Shown here piece after piece: positions 8,221 to 17,416 of a stretch of DNA of 50,254 nucleotides. Position 1 is the first letter of the stretch. Each line of letters opens with the position of its first letter. Under the pieces are notes generated by a model. That model saw only the letters and a program-made list of their open reading frames with translations, ran no database searches and was not told where the DNA came from. Made by a program: the position numbers and the translations under genes. This stretch comes from Wolfiporia cocos (taxonomy: Eukaryota; Basidiomycota; Agaricomycetes; Polyporales; Phaeolaceae), in assembly GCA_029448655.1 (NCBI GenBank), contig JACCLO010000073.1, positions 1 through 50,254 on the forward strand, in the 5' to 3' direction.

Positions 8221-8618
8221 CCCGGTCGCCGGTTCGAACCTGGGTGGTGGCAAATATTTCCACTGCCTGGGGCGCTTCCGAACCACTGGCGGCTGAGGGA
8301 AAAGTACCCACCACGTGACCCCCTGTATCATGGGGCCCCTCTATAACCGTAAGGTATCAGGGGATAAGATTGGTCAAAGCTTGCGTGGTAAAAACTACTA
8401 TTAAATAGCCTTAACCCGCACCCAAAATCCAGGGTGTAAGTCGGGCCTTCAAGAGGTTGGCACACACGTCATAAGCCAAATGGTATAAGGGATTGGGGTA
8501 CCCTTCACCAGGCACAATGACAAAGCATAGTAGAAGTGATACTTAGTACCGGGGGCGGCTTGATGCAGCCTAAGTTATCTCCTTAACCAGAGACGGTTAA
8601 TCCTTGAAGTGGGGGTAA

Positions 8619-8872
8619 TGTCACAGATAATGCGAAAGCATAATATCATAGACGTTACGGAGCAATAACTAGGGTACATTACCCGTACGTGGCGCCGGCA
8701 TACATGGCCTACACCATAGAGTGTCTAATAGGCGCCGAGCGTGGGAATATGAACTGCAGATATAGCTGGACCCTCGATAGCAGCATGAGCTGTTATCGTA
8801 GCCCTTTTGGGGGAGTGGCTATTATGCCACTCATAAGCACGTTGCATTGGGTCCGCAGCGCGTCTTGTGATA
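8619..8872 (+). repeat. 3' LTR of element D
   Basis: Identical copy of 7954-8207, preceded by the purine-rich GAAGTGGGGGTAA at 8606-8618. Confidence 0.8.
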
Positions 8873-9250
8873 AGTTATCCGTGTCATACTCGACCACTGA
8901 GACTTATGACATGCATGGTGACCTGCATCTTATAGGCAGGACATAGCCTGCTCCTCCTCATCAGGAGTATAGGGTTATATTAGGGGGGTATTCCCCATTG
9001 CATGATACACACGGTATTCCATGTCATCCCTAGTGACATAGCCTGGTATTGGGATATTACTAAGGGGTGTGACTTCGGAGAACTAGTCCGCTGAGTAACT
9101 AGTTTGGACATGCATGTTATGTATGTGTTGTTTGTGTACATGGACGTGTCTATGGGCGGTTACAAGTGTAAGTGTAAATAAGCTCGTAGAAATGCCAGAA
9201 AAATAGGTAAAAATATAGAAAAATTCGTAGAATGTCCCAGATCTGTGACA
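8873..9250 (-). repeat. Partial 5' LTR of element B
   Basis: On the minus strand it starts TGTCACAGATCTGGGACAT and runs parallel to the first ~380 bp of the solo LTR at 25613, sharing segments such as ACTCAGCGGACTA and AGGCTATGTCA. It stops where element D begins, so roughly the last 320 bp of this LTR are missing. Confidence 0.7.
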
Positions 9251-10231
9251 TAGATCAGGAATTTGATAAACCTTATGTTTAGATATTGCCTTGTGGTAGC
9301 TTTGTTTTGTTGGGAGTATTAGAACAGTTTCTTGGGCTTCTGAGATGTTGTGATATGACACGGTAACCACCATGCTACCTGCCTAAGCGGGGGAACCCCT
9401 ATATATCCTATATATCCGCCCTACAGGGCCCCCATCCTCGTAAGGGGAGAACAGGAGGCTGCATCTATTGAGATGCCTCACCGAATGCCTGAGGTCACAA
9501 CCCATGAGTGTACCACAATGCCCCCAGACTAGCGAGCAGAGAGTGAAGCAAGAATAATATTGAAAGAGGCCCCCACCCTCAAGGAGAGAGCAGCGGGCTT
9601 GTTGCTAATGCAGTTCGCTGTTACACTCAAGCCAGGCAGCAGAGGGTTTTGAGAGGTTGCCAGGGGACACACCCCCTAGGCTGAGATACTAAGTCTGAGG
9701 AGTACCTCAGACGTCACCAAGTATATATACATGCAGCAACTCCCTAACTACCTAACTGCCTTGCCCTAAAGGTGTGGTCTGTGTGCAGTCAAGTCATGTG
9801 CTACAATACAAGGTGACGTTGTTACCTAGTGATGACGAAAGACCGTGATGTAGCTAGATAAGATAAAGCATTTATCTACCTATGCACGTGCTGTCCTACG
9901 AGCGGCTAAAAACCAGCATTTTGGCATAAAAACATGGAAAAATGGGGAAAATGACGCCACAATTTCTTGTGACACATTAATGTGGGGTGGTTATAGGATT
10001 TGGGTAGAACTGGTTTGTCTTTGGATTGAACTGTATGAGGTGTGAACTGATTTGAAGTGATTACAACTGGTTCTAATTCCTGACAGAGATGACTTACCAG
10101 TGCTGGAGCAGTGCTGGAGGTACTTGCCAATCAAGGAAGGATCTGATCTCTGTAGATAAGTGCTGATAATATCAACAGCAGAGTAGCATTCAATCGCCAC
10201 TCTGAAGGTATCTTATCAATGTCAGTCAAAC
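9251..10231 (+). other. Non-coding, degenerate repeat-like sequence
   Basis: No gene was recognised. There is weak similarity between 9517-9800 and 12312-12500 (ACTAGCGAG, GGGGACACAC, CCCTAAAG-GTG blocks), suggesting remnants of one LTR family. I could not define boundaries. Confidence 0.4.
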
Positions 10232-10858
10232 TAGGTGATGTGCCAGGCCTGGCTTGAGGCCAGAGCCAAGCTGGGCCAAGCCCTACTTGGGCTGGGGTGA
10301 GCTAGGCTTTACAACATGGCTTGAGATGGCCCAGGGCCCAGCTTGTATCTCAGGCTGAGCCAGGCTGAGCTGTTGAGCCCCAGCCTGGTGACCTTAATGG
10401 CTACAATGTCTGGCAACTACAATATAAGATTGTACAGGATAGTAGTATGCTTAACTAAACTATAGTATTATATGCTGTTCATTTCAGACTACATAAAAAG
10501 CCAATAAGTCATGTCCTTAATGTTGAAGCCTGCCACTCACCATTGGGCACCTATACAATACCCCATATGGCAGGTGCACTACTGAATGCCATGCTGGTGG
10601 AAGGTTATTTTGACACTTAATACCACTATAATTTGTAGGCCTCAATGTTCCTTTTCATCAAGGAACAATTGAAAATGGTGTATTTCAAACTTTCAAGGCT
10701 ATAGTGATGACTATCCTAGCAGTGGTAGGCCCCAGCTTGGCCCTGGCCCAGGCTGGGCCAAGCTGTGAGCTGTCAGTGAGGGCCCGGCCTGAGGTTTTGA
10801 AAAGCGGTGGGCCATCAAAGCCAGGGCTTTTGGGCTGGGCTGGGCCTGCACATCACTA
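10232..10858 (+). mobile_element. hAT-type miniature transposon, copy 1
   Basis: The 627-bp unit begins TAGGTGATGTGCCAGGCC and ends with GGGCCTGCACATCACTA, the inverted complement with small changes. It is GC-rich near the ends and rich in GGGCTGGGC-like repeats. The interior is shared with the copy at 12995-14743, including a block with TTAATGGCTACAATGTCTGG. There is no transposase. Flanks (GTCAAACT and GTCAAATT) are an imperfect 8-bp duplication. The family call rests on copy 2, where the 8-bp duplication is exact. Confidence 0.65.
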
Positions 10859-12746
10859 GTCAAATTCAATGTGTGACTGGGAAACTAATCATCAGACTGG
10901 TATAGAATTGTTGTTTGGTAGTCAGGCTGGCATATGAATTGCAAAGTGCTGTTGCAGCTTACCTATGTGGATATACTATAGCCTGTGGCATATGCCACAC
11001 AATGTGGTGCACACCTAGAGGCCTCAGAACCATCATGTAGAATCACAATGTACAAAATAAGTGGTATACATGATGTTGAGAATGCTCAAACTACAAAAAT
11101 CTGAGCACATCTGAGAAGCTGTGTATATTGCTCAAAGTGGTGCAAAGCCATTCTTGCTGAGCAGGTCATCCAGATTGTCAACTCTGTCCTCATCCAGACC
11201 CAAATCCCCATCCTTGTCTTTATAATTTTCTGCCCTGTTTTCTTCATCTTCACACTGCTCGTCCACTTCATCCTCAGCAACTTGATACCTATAGTCCAGC
11301 TCCTCCTCAATAAGCTTCATATCTGAAGGGATGGCGCTCCTGGACCATGCACGGGATGCCATGCACGGCCAGGAACAGGTGTCCCCAAGGGACCAGACGG
11401 CCCGCACGGCCGGTGCCCTGCCTCGATTGTCTTTGGCCGTTCCAGCTCGCGCGTGGCTGCGGCTGCAATATAAATGTGCCATAGACTTTAGACACATGTA
11501 AGAATACCAGGGCACGATCAAACACACACCAAAACGACACAGAACACACCACAGAAAGCCAGCTGGTAGGCAGAATGCCCATCTGAGGTAGTTCAGCCAC
11601 AGCTTGACCGATCATGATCGGCCTCGATCATACTCGTACAGTGAACCTTCGCTGGCTCATGCACAATCTGAAATGTCGCAAAAGCCCTGCGGGCACTATC
11701 TGGCTGCTCATCCAGTCAAAACAGGTGCCATCTGACGCTTCCCTAGGCTCTCTAGCCTAGCCAGGTCTGGCCCAACCCCAACTGCCTTCCTATAGCTTTT
11801 TCCATGTCTTTTCTCTCCAACCTCGGTGCACCACCCTAGATCTACAGGTGATCGGTCTCATAAAATAATTTGCTTGTGTTTCAGGACAGTCTTCACCATC
11901 TCAGGGTTCGTCTCTGGATTGTCTAGCTTGTAGGGTGCACACTCGAAATTTTAGGACACTTAAAATGTTGTAGAAAATTTCGTGGCTCTCCATGTATTTA
12001 GGCGATGTGTAGATACGAGCAAATCATCGAATTCCACCCAGACGAAGTCAGACGAAGGGCTGCGCTCGAGGCGTACGCTTAGGACTTAGGAAATCGGTCA
12101 CAAACATTTTCGAGTCAATGTCTATTATTTCCACTTTATTCGACGCACCGCCGCAGTTCTAAATCGCTACAGGCTACGTTCAACCGGTAAAACTACTCGA
12201 CATCAACCCCTCGAACACCTCGCCTATCTCGGCACATCCAGACCTGCCCGGAGAACCCGAGAGAAAATATTTTTCTGACAACAGCGGTATGTGCAGTCTT
12301 GCACCACAGACTAGCGAGTATAGAATAGTAGTGTTGCCAAGACGCAGGCGGGCGCACACGCAGAGGTAGTGAGGATTGACCTGGTTGCCAAGAATAGTAG
12401 AACTGAGGTTGTAAGACCTCAGCTCGCGCTATATGTACATACAGGGGGACACACTGTGTCTACCCTAAAGAGGTGGCCTGTGCACTACCTAAGGTGAGTC
12501 ACATGGGTGGCACTACTGTAAGTATGGGCGCATGACTGTTAAGGTATCAGGGAATTCTAGCTAAACCTTATCAAACCTAAGACAAACAATAACAAGTCAT
12601 GTGATATCTATAAGAGCCTTACCCGAGGCAGTCTGTGACACTCTCAACCTCCTCTCTGCTCATGGCACCCAGTATGCTTATGCCCTCCATGACATGGCCA
12701 GGGCAGCTTCACTCATATTTATCACTTCAATCATGCCTCTGCTGTC
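10859..12746 (+). other. No confident gene; one acidic ORF fragment on the minus strand
   Basis: The only suggestive reading is the minus-strand tail around 11132-11330, a frame very rich in Asp/Glu ending NLDDLLSKNGFAPL. It may be the end of an eroded gene. Upstream of it the frame becomes low-complexity and I recognise no domain. Confidence 0.35.
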
Positions 12747-12986
12747 ATGTCATGCCGCTTCAATTACATCACTGAACATGTGTTCATATTGAGGTTTTTC
12801 TATCAACTCCTCTGCCCCTTGTATTCCAACCAGGTCATCCTGAATGGCCAGGACAATTTCTCTTTCATGGTTTTGGAGAGTTTTGTCAAAGGACTAGGGA
12901 TCCCCAGATTGATCGACAAAGACTTGTATTGGAATCGTATACTCACGTTGCCATCAGCAGCTCTTGATTTCTTAACCCTTCATCCC

Positions 12987-12994
12987 ATCCACTT
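12987..12994 (+). repeat. Left 8-bp target duplication of hAT copy 2
   Basis: ATCCACTT, repeated exactly at 14744-14751. Confidence 0.8.
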
Positions 12995-14743
12995 TAGTGA
13001 TGTGCCAGGCCCAGCTTTGGGCCATGAGCTGGGCCGGGCCAAGCTGGGCTTTACAGCACGGCTTGAGACTGACACACGCTACTAACTAGCACTCAACCAG
13101 GGGAAGGGGGCTCACACAAAGGTGCCTTCCTGATTTGGGACTACTAGCCAGAAGAGGCCAAGACAAGTCTGAGGTTTATGCTCGAGACTGTCTGGCTTAT
13201 ATATTACTACTGTTTGTACATGTGGGGGCTCGCGTGACTATGGGGTCATCTACTTGCTGGTATACAATTGGTCTAAGCTATGGGGCCGGTAATGGCATTG
13301 GAGCACTGGTACGTAGCGAGATGTCCATAGCAACGTAGTGTGATGGGATTGGATCAGGGGGGTTGCCAATCGATCGGGTTACGATCAGTGGTTCTTGTCG
13401 ATCGGGTGATACCAGTAATGGCGGTGGTGATCAGTGCTTCGATCGGGTGTAATGATCGGTGGTTTTCGTCGATCAGGGTATAACGACCAGTGCTCCTCAT
13501 AGGTCATGTGCTGCCATCCCAGGCAGGGGGTGCACCATTCCAATGGCGTGGTTTGACAAGATGTGGTCTGAAGGTGCTTTTGGTGGCCTAGGTTCCCGAG
13601 GTTACGGTACTGAGGGTCGATCGTTCACGGCCCGGGTTCCCAGAGGTTGCGGTACTGAAGGGAAGGCGTAGGGCGTAGACTCGTAGACTGTAGGTGCATA
13701 GGTCTAGTGCTTGTATGGGATTGCTGCCATCCCACGGGCAGAAGTCTATACAGGTCGGGGCCTGCCTGTAATGGGGAATGTCTATGCCAGTAATGGCGAG
13801 TGTCTGTGGTGTAAGAGATGTGAGACATTGGGCGTAGTGTTTAGGTCACGTGCATAATATAGGTCATTCCTCTAGTTAGTGTGTAGTGTATGTGCGATGG
13901 CTGGTAACCTGGATTGTCTTGGGGTTACTGCTGTGCTAGCCACGCTGGTGGTTCCTAGAGGTGGCCCATGACTAGGTTGTATGGACTAGGCAGTATTGTA
14001 CTGACTGCCGGGGACTGGGACTGGTGTAAGGTTCGGACTGCTGGTGGTCTGCTAGTGCCCGTAGTGACTTGTGTATCGGAGGGCTTCTACTAGCATTGCC
14101 GTACGTATCCAGCTGGGCTTGGATGGAGTGCTTTAGCGTGCAAGAGGCGTGAGTGGGGTGTCAACCTAGGATGTTCTACTAGGCTTGGAAATTGGCTTGT
14201 GACAGAGACGGCCCAGGGCCCGGCCTGAGATACAGGCCAGGCCAGGCCAAGCTGTTGAGCCCTGGCCTAGGGATCTTAATGGCTACAATATCTGGCAGGC
14301 ACAATATAAGCCCATACAGGCCAGTTATATGCTCAACTCAATCATTGTGCACCTATCTTGTTTATTTAAAACTACAGAAAAGTCAAGTCCTCAACGTTGA
14401 AGCCTGCCACTCACTTTTGGGCGCCTATATGATCCCCCATATGGCAGGCACGCTACTGAATGCTGCGCTAGTGAATGATTATTTCATGCTTAATCCTACT
14501 ATAGATCGGAGGATTAAAGGTTCTATTTCATCTGGGAAAGGTTTGGCAAAGGTGAATCTCAAGCTCTGAAGCTAAAGTGACGATTATCTTAGCAGTGGTA
14601 GGCCGCGGCCAAGCTGGGACCTAGGCCGGGCCAAGCCGTGAGCTGTCAATGAGGGCCTGGCCTGAGGTTTTGAAAAGCCATGGGCCATCCAAGCCGGGCC
14701 GAAGCCGGGGCTTTTGAGCTGGGCTGGGCCTGGCACATCACTA
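12995..14743 (+). mobile_element. hAT-type miniature transposon, copy 2 (carries a solo LTR)
   Basis: It starts TAGTGATGTGCCAGGCCCAGC and ends GCTGGGCCTGGCACATCACTA, near-perfect inverted repeats of about 20 bp. Exact 8-bp flanks ATCCACTT are the target duplication length typical of the hAT superfamily. Without the 1135-bp solo LTR and its 5-bp duplication the unit is about 609 bp, matching copy 1 in size and sequence. It has no coding capacity, so it depends on a transposase elsewhere. Confidence 0.8.
13070..14204 (+). mobile_element. Solo LTR inside hAT copy 2
   Basis: The 1135-bp insertion begins TGACACAC and ends TTGTGACA. It is flanked by GAGAC on both sides (13065-13069 and 14205-14209), a 5-bp duplication typical of LTR elements. 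Its absence from copy 1 at the matching place proves it is an insertion. It is probably the product of LTR-LTR recombination. The full element is not in the window. Confidence 0.7.
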
Positions 14744-14751
14744 ATCCACTT
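14744..14751 (+). repeat. Right 8-bp target duplication of hAT copy 2
   Basis: ATCCACTT, matching 12987-12994. Confidence 0.8.
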
Positions 14752-14791
14752 CAGTCCGTGGCTATTTTCTCGGGCAACTCAGGTTGGGGAG

Positions 14792-15505
14792 TGTTACGTT
14801 ATTTTGATTTTTCGAATATCGACAGAACTCACCACCGGGCGAATACGATACAGGGGACTTGTTTGCGCAACCAACCCCCTTGGCTACTCGTGATCTTACT
14901 GGGCGCATCCCCAGTTGTACTAGCGTAACGAGACTCGTTTCATCTCTGGCAGATCCAACTTCTGTCATCGTTTCATGTTCATCAGTTTATTAGCTGATAA
15001 GATGGTCGTTCAACCACCATCATCCCTATCTATCGTTTCGGATACATCACTACATACTTATCAAACGTTTGATACTATAGCGTAGATAGTAGCGGTGGCA
15101 TCTGGGATGGACTTGACCCCTAAAACCCAGCGTAGTATAAAAGCTCATGTACTTATTGTCAAGGCTCTTCAGCTCGACCTTGTTGTATAAACAAGAAGTC
15201 TTATACTCGTTCTCAAACGTAGGAAACTACGCTCAGTATTTCTCACTCGAGCAACCGAACGACTAAGTCCTCGAAGTGCACACTGACTTCTCGGACTTAG
15301 GCGAGTCTTATATTCTATTCGACTCGCACCTGAACAGATTATATCCTCTAACGCGTATTGGATATTATACGATCTCCTAGGAACTTCACCTAGGACTTGA
15401 AGGCATCTAACGAGCATTTGCCTTGCATACGGCTATACGCCCACATGCAGAAGAACGATCTATATTCGCGACTCGAATATACGAACGGGTGTTCGACCCG
15501 TAACA
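14792..15505 (+). repeat. 5' LTR of element C
   Basis: It starts TGTTACG, ends CGTAACA, carries TATAAAA at 15136-15142, and is repeated at 22545-23260. Confidence 0.9.
15136..15142 (+). promoter_or_regulatory. TATA box of element C LTR
   Basis: TATAAAA lies 35 bp before AGCTCGACCTT (15171-15181), the sequence complementary to the primer-binding site and hence the likely RNA 5' end. Confidence 0.6.
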
Positions 15506-15506
15506 G

Positions 15507-15517
15507 AAGGTCGAGCT
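15507..15517 (+). other. Self-priming primer-binding site of element C
   Basis: AAGGTCGAGCT starts two bases after the LTR end and is the exact reverse complement of AGCTCGACCTT at 15171-15181. Pairing stops at exactly 11 nt on both sides. Confidence 0.75.
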
Positions 15518-15800
15518 TATCACACCCTCACCTACATACGGTGTAAAGGGCACTGATATTTGGACCAGAATTTCCAGCACGACTGATTGAACTCTTGCCC
15601 GAGGACATTCAGGAGTCTACAGACTCAACCGATACGAGTGGACTGACACCATGGAGCCTATCCGTAACCCTGCGGAGGGAATTGTTGTCATTCACCATGA
15701 GAAGATAGGCATCCAAGTGGGTACAAGTATACCCCTCGCAGAACGACCGCTTTGGGAAATAACTGCGTGAAGCGTTCGAACGATTCGGGAACTCCCTCCG

Positions 15801-17390
15801 ATGTCAACCGCGACGTTGACCGAAAACGAAACCGAAACCATCAACAGAACCTTCGATGCCGATGGAAATACGAATCAGCCTTCGGGCGCCACAGGAATGG
15901 CAGGAATTGAGCGCATCGGAGATGATGGGAGAAATCCTGGAAATTTTACAGGAACAGATAACAGCCAGACCGGAGGACAGGACCCTCCAGGATTTATATC
16001 TGCTTTTGCGCAGAGTGGGATTGGGCCTATGGCTGGAGGAACAGACCTCTTTGGAAACCCCCCACAGAACGCACCCGGAATGGGTAGCGGAGGAAATCCG
16101 TCTTGGACTAGCCCAAGCGGAGGAATGGGAACGACAAACCCAGGAACATGGCCTTCAGGCCTATTTGGACGAACCTCCGCAGGTACAAGCGGAGGAGGAC
16201 TGGGAGGAAACTTCGGACTCGGAGGAGGGAATGCCCCCCCTCCTGGAGGATTCGGAGGAGGAACCCCCGCGAACCCCGGAGGAGGAAACCCTGGAGGAAA
16301 CCCAGGGAACCCCGGAGGAAACCCAGGAAACCCAGGTGGAGGATACCCGGGAGGAGGAGGACCTCCACCACCGAATGCGCCGCAGCCTCAACCTCCGGCG
16401 CCAAACCCGTACTACCGACCCCCGATGATAAAGATCAATCCCCCAGACGTATTCGACGGGGAACGATCTGACATGCAGAACTTCATAAACCAGTGCAATT
16501 CCTGGTTTACGATGTACGAAACATCATTCCAGAACGACGTTCAGAGAGTGATCTTTATCCTCTCTTATATTTCGAACAAGGGGAAAACAGGCCAGTGGAA
16601 ACAAAATTACCACCGGGTTTACACGAACCCCCAGACGAAACGATTCTTCCCACCTAGTCTTGCACAGTTTGATGCAGACTTCCAGAAAGCCTTCGGAGCC
16701 ATCGAAGAGGTACAGAAGGCGCGGAAGAAAATCCTGGACGTAACCCAGGACAGGAAGGACATTGATGATTATATCACCGAGTTCAACAACTTGGCCGGAA
16801 AGGCCCAGTACGATCGATACAGCGCGGACGGAAACGCGTTGCTCATAACCCTCTTTGAGAAAGGGTTACCCGAACACACGACCCGATACATCATCGGTGT
16901 TCGACCGCTACCAGCAACCATTGATGAATGGCAGTCCGCTGCCTCGTACTATGAAAATACGTACAAGATATTCTTGAAACGGGACAAACCGTTTGTCAAG
17001 AAAAAGGCTTGGCAAGCCTCGAACCAGAATAACGGACGCACTAGTGCTCCACAGACAACCGCACCGAAAGATCCGAACGCAATGGATGTAGATCGAATGA
17101 CCACCCAGGAAAGGGACGATCACATCAAGAAAGGAAAATGCTTCACCTGTCATCAGCCAGGACATATGTCGCGAGACTGCCCGAAGAGGCCGAGGAAACC
17201 AGCCCGCCCTAGGCGGACTACTCGAAAAACCGAAGAAGAAGAAGCCGAGCAAGAAGCTCGCATCGAAGAAGTCTCCGAAGAAGAGACTGAATATGTCACC
17301 GCTAACAGAGCGGTCACAGCAATTAGGGCTCTGAAAGCCAAGAACCCCGAGCTCCTAGCACGGCTCGTAGAAGAACAGGATTTTGCCTAG
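15801..17390 (+). CDS. gag: Element C Gag polyprotein
   Basis: This is the structural protein of element C, predicted to build the virus-like particle and bind genomic RNA. It has 529 residues. Roughly the first 210 are low-complexity: Gly/Pro/Asn-rich with FG dipeptides and tandem GGNPGNP-type repeats. A retrotransposon-gag domain follows (about 215-400, with ...FINQCNSWFTMYE... and ...FQKAFGAIEEVQKARKKI...), then a CCHC zinc knuckle, CFTCHQPGHMSRDC, near residue 450, and an acidic/Arg-rich tail. The ATG at 15801 is the first in frame after the leader. The stop at 17388-17390 sits just after a GGATTTT slip site from which pol is reached in the -1 frame. The gag frame has no internal stop. 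Confidence 0.85.
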   Translation: MSTATLTENETETINRTFDADGNTNQPSGATGMAGIERIGDDGRNPGNFTGTDNSQTGGQDPPGFISAFAQSGIGPMAGGTDLFGNPPQNAPGMGSGGNPSWTSPSGGMGTTNPGTWPSGLFGRTSAGTSGGGLGGNFGLGGGNAPPPGGFGGGTPANPGGGNPGGNPGNPGGNPGNPGGGYPGGGGPPPPNAPQPQPPAPNPYYRPPMIKINPPDVFDGERSDMQNFINQCNSWFTMYETSFQNDVQRVIFILSYISNKGKTGQWKQNYHRVYTNPQTKRFFPPSLAQFDADFQKAFGAIEEVQKARKKILDVTQDRKDIDDYITEFNNLAGKAQYDRYSADGNALLITLFEKGLPEHTTRYIIGVRPLPATIDEWQSAASYYENTYKIFLKRDKPFVKKKAWQASNQNNGRTSAPQTTAPKDPNAMDVDRMTTQERDDHIKKGKCFTCHQPGHMSRDCPKRPRKPARPRRTTRKTEEEEAEQEARIEEVSEEETEYVTANRAVTAIRALKAKNPELLARLVEEQDFA

Positions 17391-17416
17391 GAGGGAAGCC
17401 CACGGTCTTACCCTCC
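17378..17416 (+). promoter_or_regulatory. Predicted -1 ribosomal frameshift signal (gag to pol)
   Basis: GGATTTT at 17378-17384 reads G GAT TTT in the gag frame, a heptamer of the type used by some retroviral pro-pol junctions (GGAUUUA in MMTV). After a five-base spacer, GGAGGG (17390-17395) pairs perfectly with CCCTCC (17411-17416). The pol frame is -1 to gag and is open through the slip site into the protease. Confidence 0.6.

Larger units (their letters stand above)
7954..8872 (+). mobile_element. Element D: TRIM-like miniature LTR retrotransposon
   Basis: Two direct repeats of 254 bp (7954-8207 and 8619-8872), identical by eye, flank a 411-bp interior with no ORF. The repeats begin TGTCACAG and end TGTGATA. 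A self-priming site follows the first repeat and GGGGGTAA precedes the second. This is the architecture of terminal-repeat retrotransposons in miniature, which depend on another element for proteins. Identical LTRs point to a very recent insertion. No matching target duplication is visible: left flank GCATG, right flank AGTTA. Confidence 0.8.
5628..9250 (-). mobile_element. Element B: truncated Ty3/Gypsy retrotransposon, interrupted by A and D
   Basis: Reading leftward from 9250 there is a partial 5' LTR (8873-9250), then element D, then the end of gag, protease, RT and part of RNase H up to 5628. There element A cuts it off, and the remaining RNase H, integrase and 3' LTR would lie beyond the left window edge. 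The LTR belongs to the same family as the solo LTR at 25613-26311. Nothing here is expected to be functional. Confidence 0.8.

Noticed and set aside
8164..8253. tRNA gene: a B-box-like GGTTCGAACC and complementary ends TGCCACT/TGGTGGCA
   Set aside because: No A box, no plausible anticodon arm, and the left half is LTR sequence also present at 8824-8872. It is at most a tRNA- or SINE-derived scrap in element D.
15856..16428. 190-residue Glu-rich ORF overlapping gag in another frame
   Set aside because: It arises where GGAGGA-type repeats keep several frames open; the gag frame carries the recognisable domains.
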